DNA of 64,000 bases. It comes from Paraburkholderia flava. GTDB taxonomy: Bacteria > Pseudomonadota > Gammaproteobacteria > Burkholderiales > Burkholderiaceae. Location of the stretch: the NCBI RefSeq assembly GCF_004359985.1, contig NZ_SMRO01000002.1:248001-312000 (forward strand), read 5' to 3'. A program made the position numbers and the translations under genes. This document shows, piece after piece, positions 57,314 through 64,000 of the stretch. The first letter of the stretch is position 1. Each line of letters begins with the position of its first letter. The notes beneath the pieces were generated by a model. That model ran no database searches. It was not told the DNA's origin and saw only the letters and a program-made list of their open reading frames with translations.

Positions 57314-58240
57314 TTACAGCACGGTCCGCACGTGCCACAACTCCGGAAACAGCACGACGTCGAGCATTCTGCGCAGATACGGCGCGCCGCTCGTGCCGCC
57401 GGTGCCCTGCTTGAAGCCGATGATCCGCTCGACGGTCGTCACGTGACGGAAGCGCCATTGACGGAACGCGTCTTCGAGATCGACGAGTTCTTCGGCCATC
57501 TCGTACAGCTCCCAGTGCTGCGACGGATTGCGGTACACCTCTAGCCACGCGGCCTCGACGGACGGATCGTGTTCCGTGGCTAGCGTCCAGTCGCGGGCAA
57601 GCCGTTCGGGTGAAATCGCGAAGCCTTTGCGCGCAAGCAGGAACACCACTTCGTCGTAGAACGACGGCGCTTCGAGCGTCGCGCGCACCTCGGCCAATAC
57701 TTCAGGCAGATGCGCATGCGGCTTCAGCATCTGCACGTTCTTGTTGCCGAGCAGGAATTCGATCTGCCGGTACTGGTACGACTGAAAGCCCGACGACTGT
57801 CCGAGGTACGGCCGCATCGCGGTGTACTCGGACGGCGTCATCGTCGCGATCACGCTCCACGCCTGCACCAGCTGTTCGAGAATCCGCGAGATGCGCGCGA
57901 GCATCTTGAACGCGGGCGGCAGTTCGTCGCGATGCACCGCGCCGCGTGCGGCACGCAGTTCGTACAGCGCGAGCTTCATCCAGAGCTCGCTGGTCTGATG
58001 CTGGATGATGAACAGCATCTCGTTGTGATCCGGCGACTTCGGATGCTGCGCGGTGAGAATCGAATCGAGCGACAGGTAATCACCGTAGCTCATCGACTTC
58101 GAGAAATCGAGTTGTGCGTCGTGCCAGCCGGTGGTGTCGTCGGTGGTATTCGCGGCTTGAGTCGCGGCTTGCGGCGAAGAGGCATCGCCGTGCCCGAACG
58201 GACATCCCTGCGTTTGAGCCGGTTGTTTCGGATCGGTCAT
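57314..58240 (-). CDS. kynA: tryptophan 2,3-dioxygenase
   Basis: Heme enzyme that opens the tryptophan indole ring to N-formylkynurenine, 308 residues. The family pattern includes [12 protein letters not shown] near residue 52, the [14 protein letters not shown] segment with substrate- and heme-pocket residues, [15 protein letters not shown], and [14 protein letters not shown] near the end. It is last in the kynB-kynU-kynA operon, ten bases after kynU. It converges with the SDR gene across only nine bases. Confidence 0.95.
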   Translation of the reverse strand: MTDPKQPAQTQGCPFGHGDASSPQAATQAANTTDDTTGWHDAQLDFSKSMSYGDYLSLDSILTAQHPKSPDHNEMLFIIQHQTSELWMKLALYELRAARGAVHRDELPPAFKMLARISRILEQLVQAWSVIATMTPSEYTAMRPYLGQSSGFQSYQYRQIEFLLGNKNVQMLKPHAHLPEVLAEVRATLEAPSFYDEVVFLLARKGFAISPERLARDWTLATEHDPSVEAAWLEVYRNPSQHWELYEMAEELVDLEDAFRQWRFRHVTTVERIIGFKQGTGGTSGAPYLRRMLDVVLFPELWHVRTVL

Positions 58241-58250
58241 CGTGCGCTCC

Positions 58251-59501
58251 TCAGGTCACCGCGCCGCGCGTCGCGAATTCGGGTGCGCGCCAGCTTTCGG
58301 TCGTGAGCACGTCGCGCAGGATTTCGACTGCATCCCACACGTCGACGTAGCGCGTATAGAGCGGCGTGAAGCCGAAGCGCAGCACCGACGGCTCGCGATA
58401 ATCGCCGATCACGTTGCGCGCGATCAATGCCTGCATCACTTCATAACCGTTCGGATGCTCGAAGCTCGCATGCGAACCGCGTTGCGTGTGCGCGCGCGGC
58501 GTGACGAGCTTCAGCGGAAACTCACTGCAACGCGACTCGACGAGTTCGATAAACAGGTCCGTCAGCGCGAGCGACTTGCGGCGGATCGCTTGCATGTCGG
58601 TTTGCAGGAACACGTCGAGCCCGCATTCGACGAGTGCCATCGACACCATCGGCTGCGTCCCGCACAGAAAGCGACCGACGCCGTCGTCGGGCCGGTACTG
58701 CGGATTCATCTCGAACGGCGCGCGATGGCCCCACCAGCCGGACAGCGGTTGCGTGAATGCATTCTGATGCCGCTTCGGCACCCACACGAAGGCCGGCGAA
58801 CCGGGGCCGCCGTTCAGATACTTGTACGTGCAGCCCACCGCGTAGTCGGCATCGACGCCGTTCAGATCGACCGGCACCGCGCCCGCCGAATGCGCGAGGT
58901 CCCACAGCGCGAGCGCGCCTTTGTCGTGGATCAGCTTCGTCAGCGCGGCCATGTCGTGCATGTAGCCGGTGCGGTAGTTGACGTGCGTGATCATCGCGAT
59001 CGCGGTGTCGTCGCCGATTGCGTCCGGCAGTTCGGCCGGATCGTCGACGAGGCGCAGCTCGTAGCCGCGATCCAGCTGTTCGATCAGCCCTTGCGCGATG
59101 TAGAGGTCGGTCGGAAAGTTCGAGCGCTCGGAGACGATCACGCGACGCTTCGGGTCGCGTTCGTTCTGCACGCGCAGCGCGGCGGACAACGCCTTGAACA
59201 GGTTGATCGAGATCGTATCGGTGACGACGACTTCGTCGTCGGCGGCGCCGATCAGCGGCGCGAGCTTGTTGCCGAGGCGGCGCGGCAGCGCGAACCAGCC
59301 TGCGGTGTTCCAGCTTCGGATCAAGCCTTGTTGCCATTCCGCTGCGATTACCGTCTGCGCACGTTGTGCGGCTGCGGCCGGCGGGACGCCGAGCGAATTG
59401 CCGTCGAGGTAGATCGTGTCCGGCGCGAGCGCGAACTGGTCGCGCAGTGTGCCGAGCGGGTCGGCGCGGTCGAGCGCTACTGCTTCGTTACGGTTGTTCA
59501 T
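58251..59501 (-). CDS. kynU: kynureninase
   Basis: PLP enzyme cleaving kynurenine to anthranilate and alanine, 416 residues. Recognisable parts are [11 protein letters not shown] near residue 33, the Asp-containing [14 protein letters not shown], and the PLP lysine in [15 protein letters not shown] near 228. The start at 59501 (MNNRNEAV) overlaps the end of kynB by 14 bases. An upstream in-frame start at 59567 would add an unrelated Cys-rich tail. Confidence 0.95.
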   Translation of the reverse strand: MNNRNEAVALDRADPLGTLRDQFALAPDTIYLDGNSLGVPPAAAAQRAQTVIAAEWQQGLIRSWNTAGWFALPRRLGNKLAPLIGAADDEVVVTDTISINLFKALSAALRVQNERDPKRRVIVSERSNFPTDLYIAQGLIEQLDRGYELRLVDDPAELPDAIGDDTAIAMITHVNYRTGYMHDMAALTKLIHDKGALALWDLAHSAGAVPVDLNGVDADYAVGCTYKYLNGGPGSPAFVWVPKRHQNAFTQPLSGWWGHRAPFEMNPQYRPDDGVGRFLCGTQPMVSMALVECGLDVFLQTDMQAIRRKSLALTDLFIELVESRCSEFPLKLVTPRAHTQRGSHASFEHPNGYEVMQALIARNVIGDYREPSVLRFGFTPLYTRYVDVWDAVEILRDVLTTESWRAPEFATRGAVT

Positions 59502-60156
59502 GGTGTTCCGGTAAGGTGAAAAAGAGGTCGCGCAGCGCACGCAACACGGCGCGCACGGGGCTGGCATCGAGCGTGGTCAGCTTCAGCGGTAGTGCGATCA
59601 GTTCGTAGTCGCCGGGCGCGACCGCGTCGAGCACGATGCCTTCGAGGATCGCCATCCGGTGTTCGCGCACGCGGTGATGTGCATCCATCGTCTTCGAATC
59701 CTGCGGATCGAGCGACGGCGTGTCGATGCCGATCAGCTTCACGCCGCGAGCGGCCAGCAGATCGATCGTCTCCGGCGCGACCGCGCAGAACGCGCTGTCC
59801 CATGCGGCCGTCGGTGCGTGTTCGTAGGTGCGCAGCAGCACGCGCGGCGGCAGGTCGTCGAGCGCGGCGGCCACGTGATGCGGCTCGACGCGAGGCGCGG
59901 CGCCGATGCAGTGGATCACGCGGCAGCGACCGAGGTACGCGTCGAGCGGAACTTCGCCGATCGCAAGACCGGCGGCGTCGTAGTGCAGCGGCGCATCGGT
60001 GTGCGCGCCGGTGTGCGGCGACAGCGTGAGCCGCGCGACGTTGACCGGCGAGCCGGCTTCGATGCGCCACATCCGTTCGATGCCAACCGGCGTATCGCCC
60101 GGCCAGACGGGCGTCGCGGTGTCGACGGCGGGGGTGATGTCCCAGAGTGTGTCCAT
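59488..60156 (-). CDS. kynB: kynurenine formamidase (metal-dependent)
   Basis: Hydrolyses N-formylkynurenine to kynurenine and formate, 222 residues. The cyclase-family metal motif [12 protein letters not shown] is near residues 48-59, and [14 protein letters not shown] near 145 is typical of KynB. It is first in the operon and divergent from the Lrp-type regulator. Confidence 0.95.
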   Translation of the reverse strand: MDTLWDITPAVDTATPVWPGDTPVGIERMWRIEAGSPVNVARLTLSPHTGAHTDAPLHYDAAGLAIGEVPLDAYLGRCRVIHCIGAAPRVEPHHVAAALDDLPPRVLLRTYEHAPTAAWDSAFCAVAPETIDLLAARGVKLIGIDTPSLDPQDSKTMDAHHRVREHRMAILEGIVLDAVAPGDYELIALPLKLTTLDASPVRAVLRALRDLFFTLPEHHEQP

Positions 60157-60219
60157 GTCTCCGATGTGTCGTCGGTGTGAATCTTCGAATCATAGGCAAC
60201 ACGCTACGAAATGTGCTTG

Positions 60220-60240
60220 CGAAAAAATCTCGTTTTTTCG
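60220..60240. promoter_or_regulatory. inverted repeat in kynB/kynR intergenic region
   Basis: CGAAAAAA (60220-60227) and TTTTTTCG (60233-60240) form a perfect 8-bp inverted repeat with a five-base spacer, in the 131-base divergent region. A candidate binding site for the Lrp-type KynR. A CATAAT (60253-60258) may be the -10 of the regulator gene, and TATGAT at 60190-60195 (minus strand) that of kynB. Confidence 0.45.
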
Positions 60241-60287
60241 GGTCTCTTGGAACATAATTTGATCCAAACCGGAAAGGGAGACCGAAA

Positions 60288-60800
60288 ATGAACGCGATCT
60301 CGCTCGACGCCACCGATTGCCGCATTCTGGCCGTGCTGCAGCAGGAAGGACGGATCAGTAACCTCGATCTGGCGGAACGCATTTCGCTGTCCCCGTCGGC
60401 ATGTCTGCGACGGCTGCGGTTGCTGGAGGAGCAGGGCGTGATCGAGCGCTATCGCGCGAGCCTGAACCGGCAGGTGCTGGGGTTCGAGCTGGAGGCGTTC
60501 GTGCAGGTATCGATGCGCAACGAGCAGCCGAACTGGCACGAGCGGTTCGCCGAAGCGGTGCGCGACTGGCCCGAGGTCGTCGGCGCGTTCGTCGTCACCG
60601 GCGAGACGCATTACCTGCTGCGCGTGCTCGCGCACAACCTCAAACACTATTCGGACTTCGTGCTGGAGCGGCTGTACAAGGCGCCCGGCGTGCTCGACAT
60701 CCGCTCGAACATCGTGCTGCAGACGCTCAAGGAAGATACGGGCGTGCCGGTCGGGCTGGTGGAGACGGCGGGGCGGAGTAGTGCGGCGAGTGGCGGGTAG
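60288..60800 (+). CDS. kynR: Lrp/AsnC-family regulator of the kynurenine operon
   Basis: A 170-residue Lrp-family regulator. The N-terminal winged helix (DCRILAVLQQEGRISNLDLAERISLSPSACLRRLRLLEE) is followed by a RAM ligand domain (AFVQVSMRN, GAFVVTGETHYLLRVL). Its divergent position to kynB matches known KynR regulators, which respond to kynurenine; the effector here is inferred from that. GAAAGGGAG precedes the ATG. Confidence 0.87.
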   Translation: MNAISLDATDCRILAVLQQEGRISNLDLAERISLSPSACLRRLRLLEEQGVIERYRASLNRQVLGFELEAFVQVSMRNEQPNWHERFAEAVRDWPEVVGAFVVTGETHYLLRVLAHNLKHYSDFVLERLYKAPGVLDIRSNIVLQTLKEDTGVPVGLVETAGRSSAASGG

Positions 60801-60836
60801 AAGTCTGCGCGAATCATTCGCTGTCGACCTTGGGTT

Positions 60837-60873
60837 GCCTGCCGCTCAGTTGAACGGCTGGTGAGGGGCAGGC
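60837..60873. terminator. hairpin between convergent kynR and hydrolase genes
   Basis: GCCTGCCGCTCA (60837-60848) pairs with TGAGGGGCAGGC (60862-60873) with one mismatch and a 13-base loop. There is no T-tract. A smaller CCAGG/CCTGG hairpin follows at about 60877. Possible terminator region for both genes. Confidence 0.35.
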
Positions 60874-60947
60874 ACTCCAGGCCTCTCCTGGAATTTCAGT
60901 CCAACGGGCGTCGAGAGTCGCGGAGGGTGCCACACCACTCGACAACC

Positions 60948-61919
60948 CTACAGACTGCGCAGAAATCCGATCAACGCGTCGTTGACGCGATCCGGGGCCT
61001 CTTGCTGCAACCAGTGGCCCGCACGCGGAACGATCACCGAATCGCGAAGCTGGGGCACAAGGCTCGGCATCGCATCGATGATGTCGCGCATGCCCGGCAT
61101 CGCCAGCCCGGGGTCGCGCTCGCCGGCAAGGTACAGCGCCGGAGTCTCGACGAGGCGGCCACTGAGCGCGGCCTGCAGATCCCAGTTGCGGTCCAGATTG
61201 CGGTAGTAGCTCAGGCCGCCGCGAAACCCCGATGCCTTGAACGCATGCACGAACGCATCGAAGTCGGCGTCGTCGAGCCAGCTCGTGGACGTCGCGGGTT
61301 CGGGCAGTGAGTCGAGCAGTCCATGCTCGCGTGAAATCATCGTGAAGGGGTTGGGCGTCTTTTCATCGCGCGGGCCAGCGTCGCCCGATGCCCAGAAATA
61401 AATCTTGCGTAGCGTCGCTGCGACGTCGCGCTCGAATTCGCCTTCGGCCTGGCCCACCTGCGAAAAGTAATGCGTGTAGAACCACGCGTGCTCGGTCAGC
61501 GGAAAAAGCCGGCTGGGTGCCATCGGGGCCCGGCCCATCATCGGAACCCCGAGCGCGACGACGGCGCGAAAGCGGTCAGGGCGCAGTTGCGCGGCTTGCC
61601 ATGCGATCGTCGCGCCCCAGTCGTTTCCCACCACCACGGCGTCGCGTTCCCCGAGCGCGTCGAGCATGCCCACGAGATCACCGACGATGTCGAGCGTCGT
61701 GTACTGCTGGGGATTCGTCGGGCAATCGCTGGCTCCGTAGCCGCGCAGGTCTGGCGCCACCGCGCGGAACCCGGCATTCGCCAGGCCGGCCAGTTGATGC
61801 CGCCATGCATACGATGTCTCAGGGAATCCATGAAGCAGCAGCACCAGCGGCCCGGTGCCCTGCGAAGCGACGCTCAGGCGGACGCCATTGGTTTCGATGA
61901 AGGATTGGGTGAGTGACAC
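60948..61919 (-). CDS. alpha/beta hydrolase, epoxide-hydrolase-like
   Basis: A 323-residue alpha/beta hydrolase. The oxyanion motif LLLHGFPETSYAW is near residue 26 and the nucleophile Asp is in VVGNDWGATIAW, so it is of the epoxide hydrolase/haloalkane dehalogenase type rather than a serine esterase. The C-terminal His is in VPRAGHWLQQEAP. GTG 61919 with CGGAGCG upstream is the likeliest start; ATG 61964 and 62000 are alternatives that run into the divergent regulator gene. Substrate unknown. Confidence 0.82.
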   Translation of the reverse strand: MSLTQSFIETNGVRLSVASQGTGPLVLLLHGFPETSYAWRHQLAGLANAGFRAVAPDLRGYGASDCPTNPQQYTTLDIVGDLVGMLDALGERDAVVVGNDWGATIAWQAAQLRPDRFRAVVALGVPMMGRAPMAPSRLFPLTEHAWFYTHYFSQVGQAEGEFERDVAATLRKIYFWASGDAGPRDEKTPNPFTMISREHGLLDSLPEPATSTSWLDDADFDAFVHAFKASGFRGGLSYYRNLDRNWDLQAALSGRLVETPALYLAGERDPGLAMPGMRDIIDAMPSLVPQLRDSVIVPRAGHWLQQEAPDRVNDALIGFLRSL

Positions 61920-61994
61920 GATTGCGCTCCGACGGTTGCTTAAAGTCTCACTAAATCGTAACATCAAATGTCGCGAATTACTTTCTTTAAAAGC

Positions 61995-62417
61995 ATGCAA
62001 CGGGATACACGGCTAGCGCGGCTTCTTCACGTGCTCATTCATATGGATCTGCGCGGCGGAACAACTACGTCTGAAACGATCGCGCAAATGCTGCACACGC
62101 AGCCGTCGCTCGTTCGACGGACGATGGCGGCATTGCGCGAAGCAGGTTACGTCGAGTCGACTGCGGGACCGAAGGGCGGCTGGGCGCTTCGCCGTGAACT
62201 CGGCGATCTCACGGTGCGGGATATTTACGTCGCGATCGCGCACAGGAGTGCGTTCGCGATCGGTGCGGCCGACGACAATCCGGCTTGTCCGGTCGAGGCC
62301 GCTGTCAATGGGGTGCTCGACGATGCGCTTCGCTCGGCAGAGGAGGCGTTGCTCGAACGTCTTGCACAAACGCGCCTGTCGGATATCGCGCAGCAAGTGC
62401 AAAAGGCAACGGACTGA
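61995..62417 (+). CDS. Rrf2-family transcriptional regulator
   Basis: A regulator of about 140 residues: MQRDTRLARLLHVLIHMDLRGG and TSETIAQMLHTQPSLVRRTMAALREAGYVES form the Rrf2 winged helix, and GPKGGWALRRELGDLTVRDIYVAI follows. Only one Cys (NPACPVEAA) is present, so the three-Cys iron-sulfur site of IscR/NsrR is missing; a thiol or ligand switch is more likely. An in-frame ATG at 61968 is an alternative start. It is divergent from the hydrolase gene and probably controls it. Confidence 0.8.
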   Translation: MQRDTRLARLLHVLIHMDLRGGTTTSETIAQMLHTQPSLVRRTMAALREAGYVESTAGPKGGWALRRELGDLTVRDIYVAIAHRSAFAIGAADDNPACPVEAAVNGVLDDALRSAEEALLERLAQTRLSDIAQQVQKATD

Positions 62418-62509
62418 GCGGACGTTTGCGGTCTCCGCTTGTGAGTGGCGAACGATGGTCTGGTGATGGATCGATGGAGCAGCCGCTGACTAGACGGGAC
62501 ACCGCCGCG

Positions 62510-63019
62510 CTACAACTCCGTCAACCCATGAAACCCGCCATTCTGAAACACCAGCGGCGAGATCTCGCCAAGACTTTCGTGCACCCCGCAGCGCTCCACC
62601 TCGCCGACGAAAATCACGTGATCGCCTTCGTCGTACCGGCTGCGGTTATGGCACTCGAACCACGCAAGCGCGCCGTCCAGCACTGGCATCCCGCTATCCC
62701 CCCGCGCATGCGATACGCCCTCGAAGCGGTCGCCCTTCACCGTCGCAAAACGCGTACATAGATCGAGCTGCGACGCGGCGAGCACATTCACGACATAATG
62801 GCTGTTCGACCTGAAGACCGGCATCGACGCCGAACGTGTGGCGAGACTCCACAGCACGAGCGGCGGGTCGAGCGACACGGAGTTGAACGAGCTCGCGGTG
62901 ATGCCGATCAGCTGGCCGGACGGCGCGCGTGTCGTGATGACGGTGACGCCGGTCGCGAACTGCGAGAGCGCCTGCTTGAACGCGGCGGCATCGAAATCGG
63001 GTGGTGTGGCGTGTTTCAT
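62510..63019 (-). CDS. flavin reductase-like domain protein
   Basis: A 169-residue flavin-binding protein of the flavin reductase-like (FMN-binding split barrel) family. FKQALSQFATGVTVITTRAPSGQLIGITASSFNSVSLDPPLVLWSL holds the FMN-binding core, and DHVIFVGEVERC lies near the end. Such proteins supply reduced flavin to two-component monooxygenases; no oxygenase lies nearby. ATG 63019 starts just before the domain; an upstream in-frame start at 63067 would add a short basic tail. Confidence 0.87.
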   Translation of the reverse strand: MKHATPPDFDAAAFKQALSQFATGVTVITTRAPSGQLIGITASSFNSVSLDPPLVLWSLATRSASMPVFRSNSHYVVNVLAASQLDLCTRFATVKGDRFEGVSHARGDSGMPVLDGALAWFECHNRSRYDEGDHVIFVGEVERCGVHESLGEISPLVFQNGGFHGLTEL

Positions 63020-63227
63020 TGGCGGGAAGTCCGCTTCGTTCGCACTGCCGGCGACGCGGCGGCGCATTCTCGCGCAGCAGCAAGGTTCGATTCAAAAGTC
63101 ATGGTGAAAATCGGCGATTTGTCCCAATTTTAACGGAATCGCGGACAGACCGGCCGTGCGACGAGGCTCCCACAAGCCCGCGCGCGTTTTTCGGCCGGGG
63201 CGCCGCATTCAACGAGGAGGTCGCAAC

Positions 63228-63779
63228 ATGAGCCAGTCAGTCGAAACCGCCACCCTGGGCGGCGGGTGTTTCTGGTGTCTCGAAGCGGTGTATCTGGGTG
63301 TCGACGGGGTGACCGCGGTGGAGTCGGGTTATGCCGGCGGCCAAGCGCAGCGGCCGACCTACGAGCAGGTCTGCGACGGCGTGACCGGGCATGCGGAAGT
63401 CGTGAAGGTCGGGTTCGATCCGGCGAAGATCAGCTATCGCGAGGTTCTCGAGATCTTCTTCGCGATCCACGATCCGACGCAGCTGAACCGGCAGGGCAAC
63501 GACGTCGGCACGCAGTACCGGTCGGTGATCTTCACGCATTCGGATGAGCAACGCGACGTAGCGCTGCAGACCATCCGCGAAATAACCACCGAAGGCATCT
63601 ACGACGGCCAGATCGTCACGCAGGTGCTGCCGCTCGACGGCAATTACTGGCCGGCCGAGCCCTATCATCAGAACTATTTCGCGCAGCATCCGAACCAGGG
63701 CTATTGCTCGTTCGTCGTGGCGCCGAAGGTCGCGAAGTTCCGTCAGAAGTTCGCGCATCGGATCAGGGCCGGCGCTTAA
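63228..63779 (+). CDS. msrA: peptide methionine-S-sulfoxide reductase
   Basis: Reduces methionine-S-sulfoxide in proteins, 183 residues. The catalytic motif GGGCFWCLEA is at residues 11-20, SGYAGG near 36 and GHAEVVKV near 57 are typical, with the late Cys in QGYCSFVV. AGGAGG stands directly upstream of ATG 63228. It is followed by a terminator-like palindrome. Confidence 0.95.
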   Translation: MSQSVETATLGGGCFWCLEAVYLGVDGVTAVESGYAGGQAQRPTYEQVCDGVTGHAEVVKVGFDPAKISYREVLEIFFAIHDPTQLNRQGNDVGTQYRSVIFTHSDEQRDVALQTIREITTEGIYDGQIVTQVLPLDGNYWPAEPYHQNYFAQHPNQGYCSFVVAPKVAKFRQKFAHRIRAGA

Positions 63780-63804
63780 CCGTTTTCGCTTTATGCCAAG
63801 ACGG

Positions 63805-63837
63805 CGGCGCGTGACGTCACGCGCCGTCGCTTTTCAT
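63805..63837. terminator. 22-bp perfect palindrome after msrA
   Basis: Bases 63805-63826 form a perfect palindrome centred on GACGTC, followed by TCGCTTTTC. It covers the stop region of the minus-strand gene and probably terminates msrA transcription. A protein-binding site is an alternative. Confidence 0.55.
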
Positions 63838-64000
63838 CCGCTCGATCGCTTCGGCAATCAGCCGTGCCAGTTCGATGCACGTTAGCGGCGCCGACCCTTC
63901 CGCCTTATTGTTCACCGCGATCAGTACCGGCTGGCCCGCGATCGCGTAGCGCGCGGCCAGTTCGGCGAGCGCCTGGCGGGTCGCCGGATCTTCGTCGACG
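63817..64000 (-). CDS. C-terminal end of a probable DUF72 protein
   Basis: The minus strand is open from the window edge to a TGA at 63817-63819, giving about 60 residues ending LIAEAIERMKSDGA. The segment IAVNNKAEGSAPLTCIELARL resembles the C-terminus of DUF72 (YecE-like) proteins. The gene continues beyond 64000, so length and start are unknown. Too short for certainty. Confidence 0.5.
   Translation of the reverse strand, partial: VDEDPATRQALAELAARYAIAGQPVLIAVNNKAEGSAPLTCIELARLIAEAIERMKSDGA

Overview
The window is high-GC proteobacterial DNA, most likely from a Burkholderiales chromosome close to Burkholderia/Paraburkholderia. Pointers are a pgk-pyk-fba-purC-purE-purK-sua5 string, a BpeR/BpeAB-OprB-type efflux locus, a kynB-kynU-kynA operon with a divergent Lrp-type regulator, and several sugar/polyol catabolic islands. 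The species assignment is inferred from gene order and protein resemblance. No rRNA, tRNA, CRISPR array or intact IS element was seen.

Layout. 1-919: end of an azlC gene plus azlD (branched-chain amino acid export). 1.2-9.4 kb: lower glycolysis/gluconeogenesis (pgk, pyk, fba), then AIR/SAICAR steps of purine synthesis (purC, purE, purK) and a Sua5-type tRNA t6A enzyme. 9.5-13.8 kb: three minus-strand envelope genes (GDSL lipoprotein esterase, sterol-desaturase-type membrane enzyme, dacB). 13.9-17.7 kb: an OmpR-type response regulator, its sensor kinase and a two-PDZ DegP/MucD protease, whose promoter carries a PmrA-box-like direct repeat. 18.0-20.7 kb: small conserved genes (exported protein, DUF427, CoxG/SRPBCC, isochorismatase family). 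20.7-27.8 kb: a TetR repressor divergent from an RND efflux operon, with a near-perfect AcrR-type operator inside the core promoter.

27.9-29.4 kb is the clearest accessory insert. It holds a mobile mystery protein A/B pair (XRE regulator plus Fic enzyme) behind a cluster of four 20-bp operator-like sites, and is flanked by inverted copies of a 34-nt element that is followed in each case by a hairpin. 29.5-34.8 kb: NCS2 purine permease, a lone FGGY kinase, and the glutathione-dependent formaldehyde pair frmA-fghA. 34.9-38.1 kb: a zur-znuA-znuC-znuB operon in which the ATPase, rather than the binding protein, carries a His-rich segment.

38.3-48.6 kb is a polyol regulon: sorbitol-type SDR, CUT1 ABC transporter (binding protein, two permeases, ATPase) and a HAD phosphatase on the plus strand; a SorC-family regulator, xylB and a D-arabinitol-4-dehydrogenase-type gene on the minus strand. 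The two outward-facing promoters, about 10 kb apart, share an almost identical bipartite element, a good candidate for the regulator's operator. 49.1-57.3 kb is a second polyol/sugar module: AraC regulator, CUT2 ABC transporter, Zn-dependent dehydrogenase, FGGY kinase and an L-xylulose-reductase-like SDR. 57.3-60.8 kb is the kynurenine operon. 60.9-64.0 kb holds an epoxide-hydrolase-like gene divergent from an Rrf2 regulator, a flavin-reductase-domain gene, msrA and the C-terminal end of a probable DUF72 gene.

The strongest leads for something not fully described are the mobile-mystery A/B cassette with its operator array and flanking inverted repeats, and the shared element of the polyol regulon.
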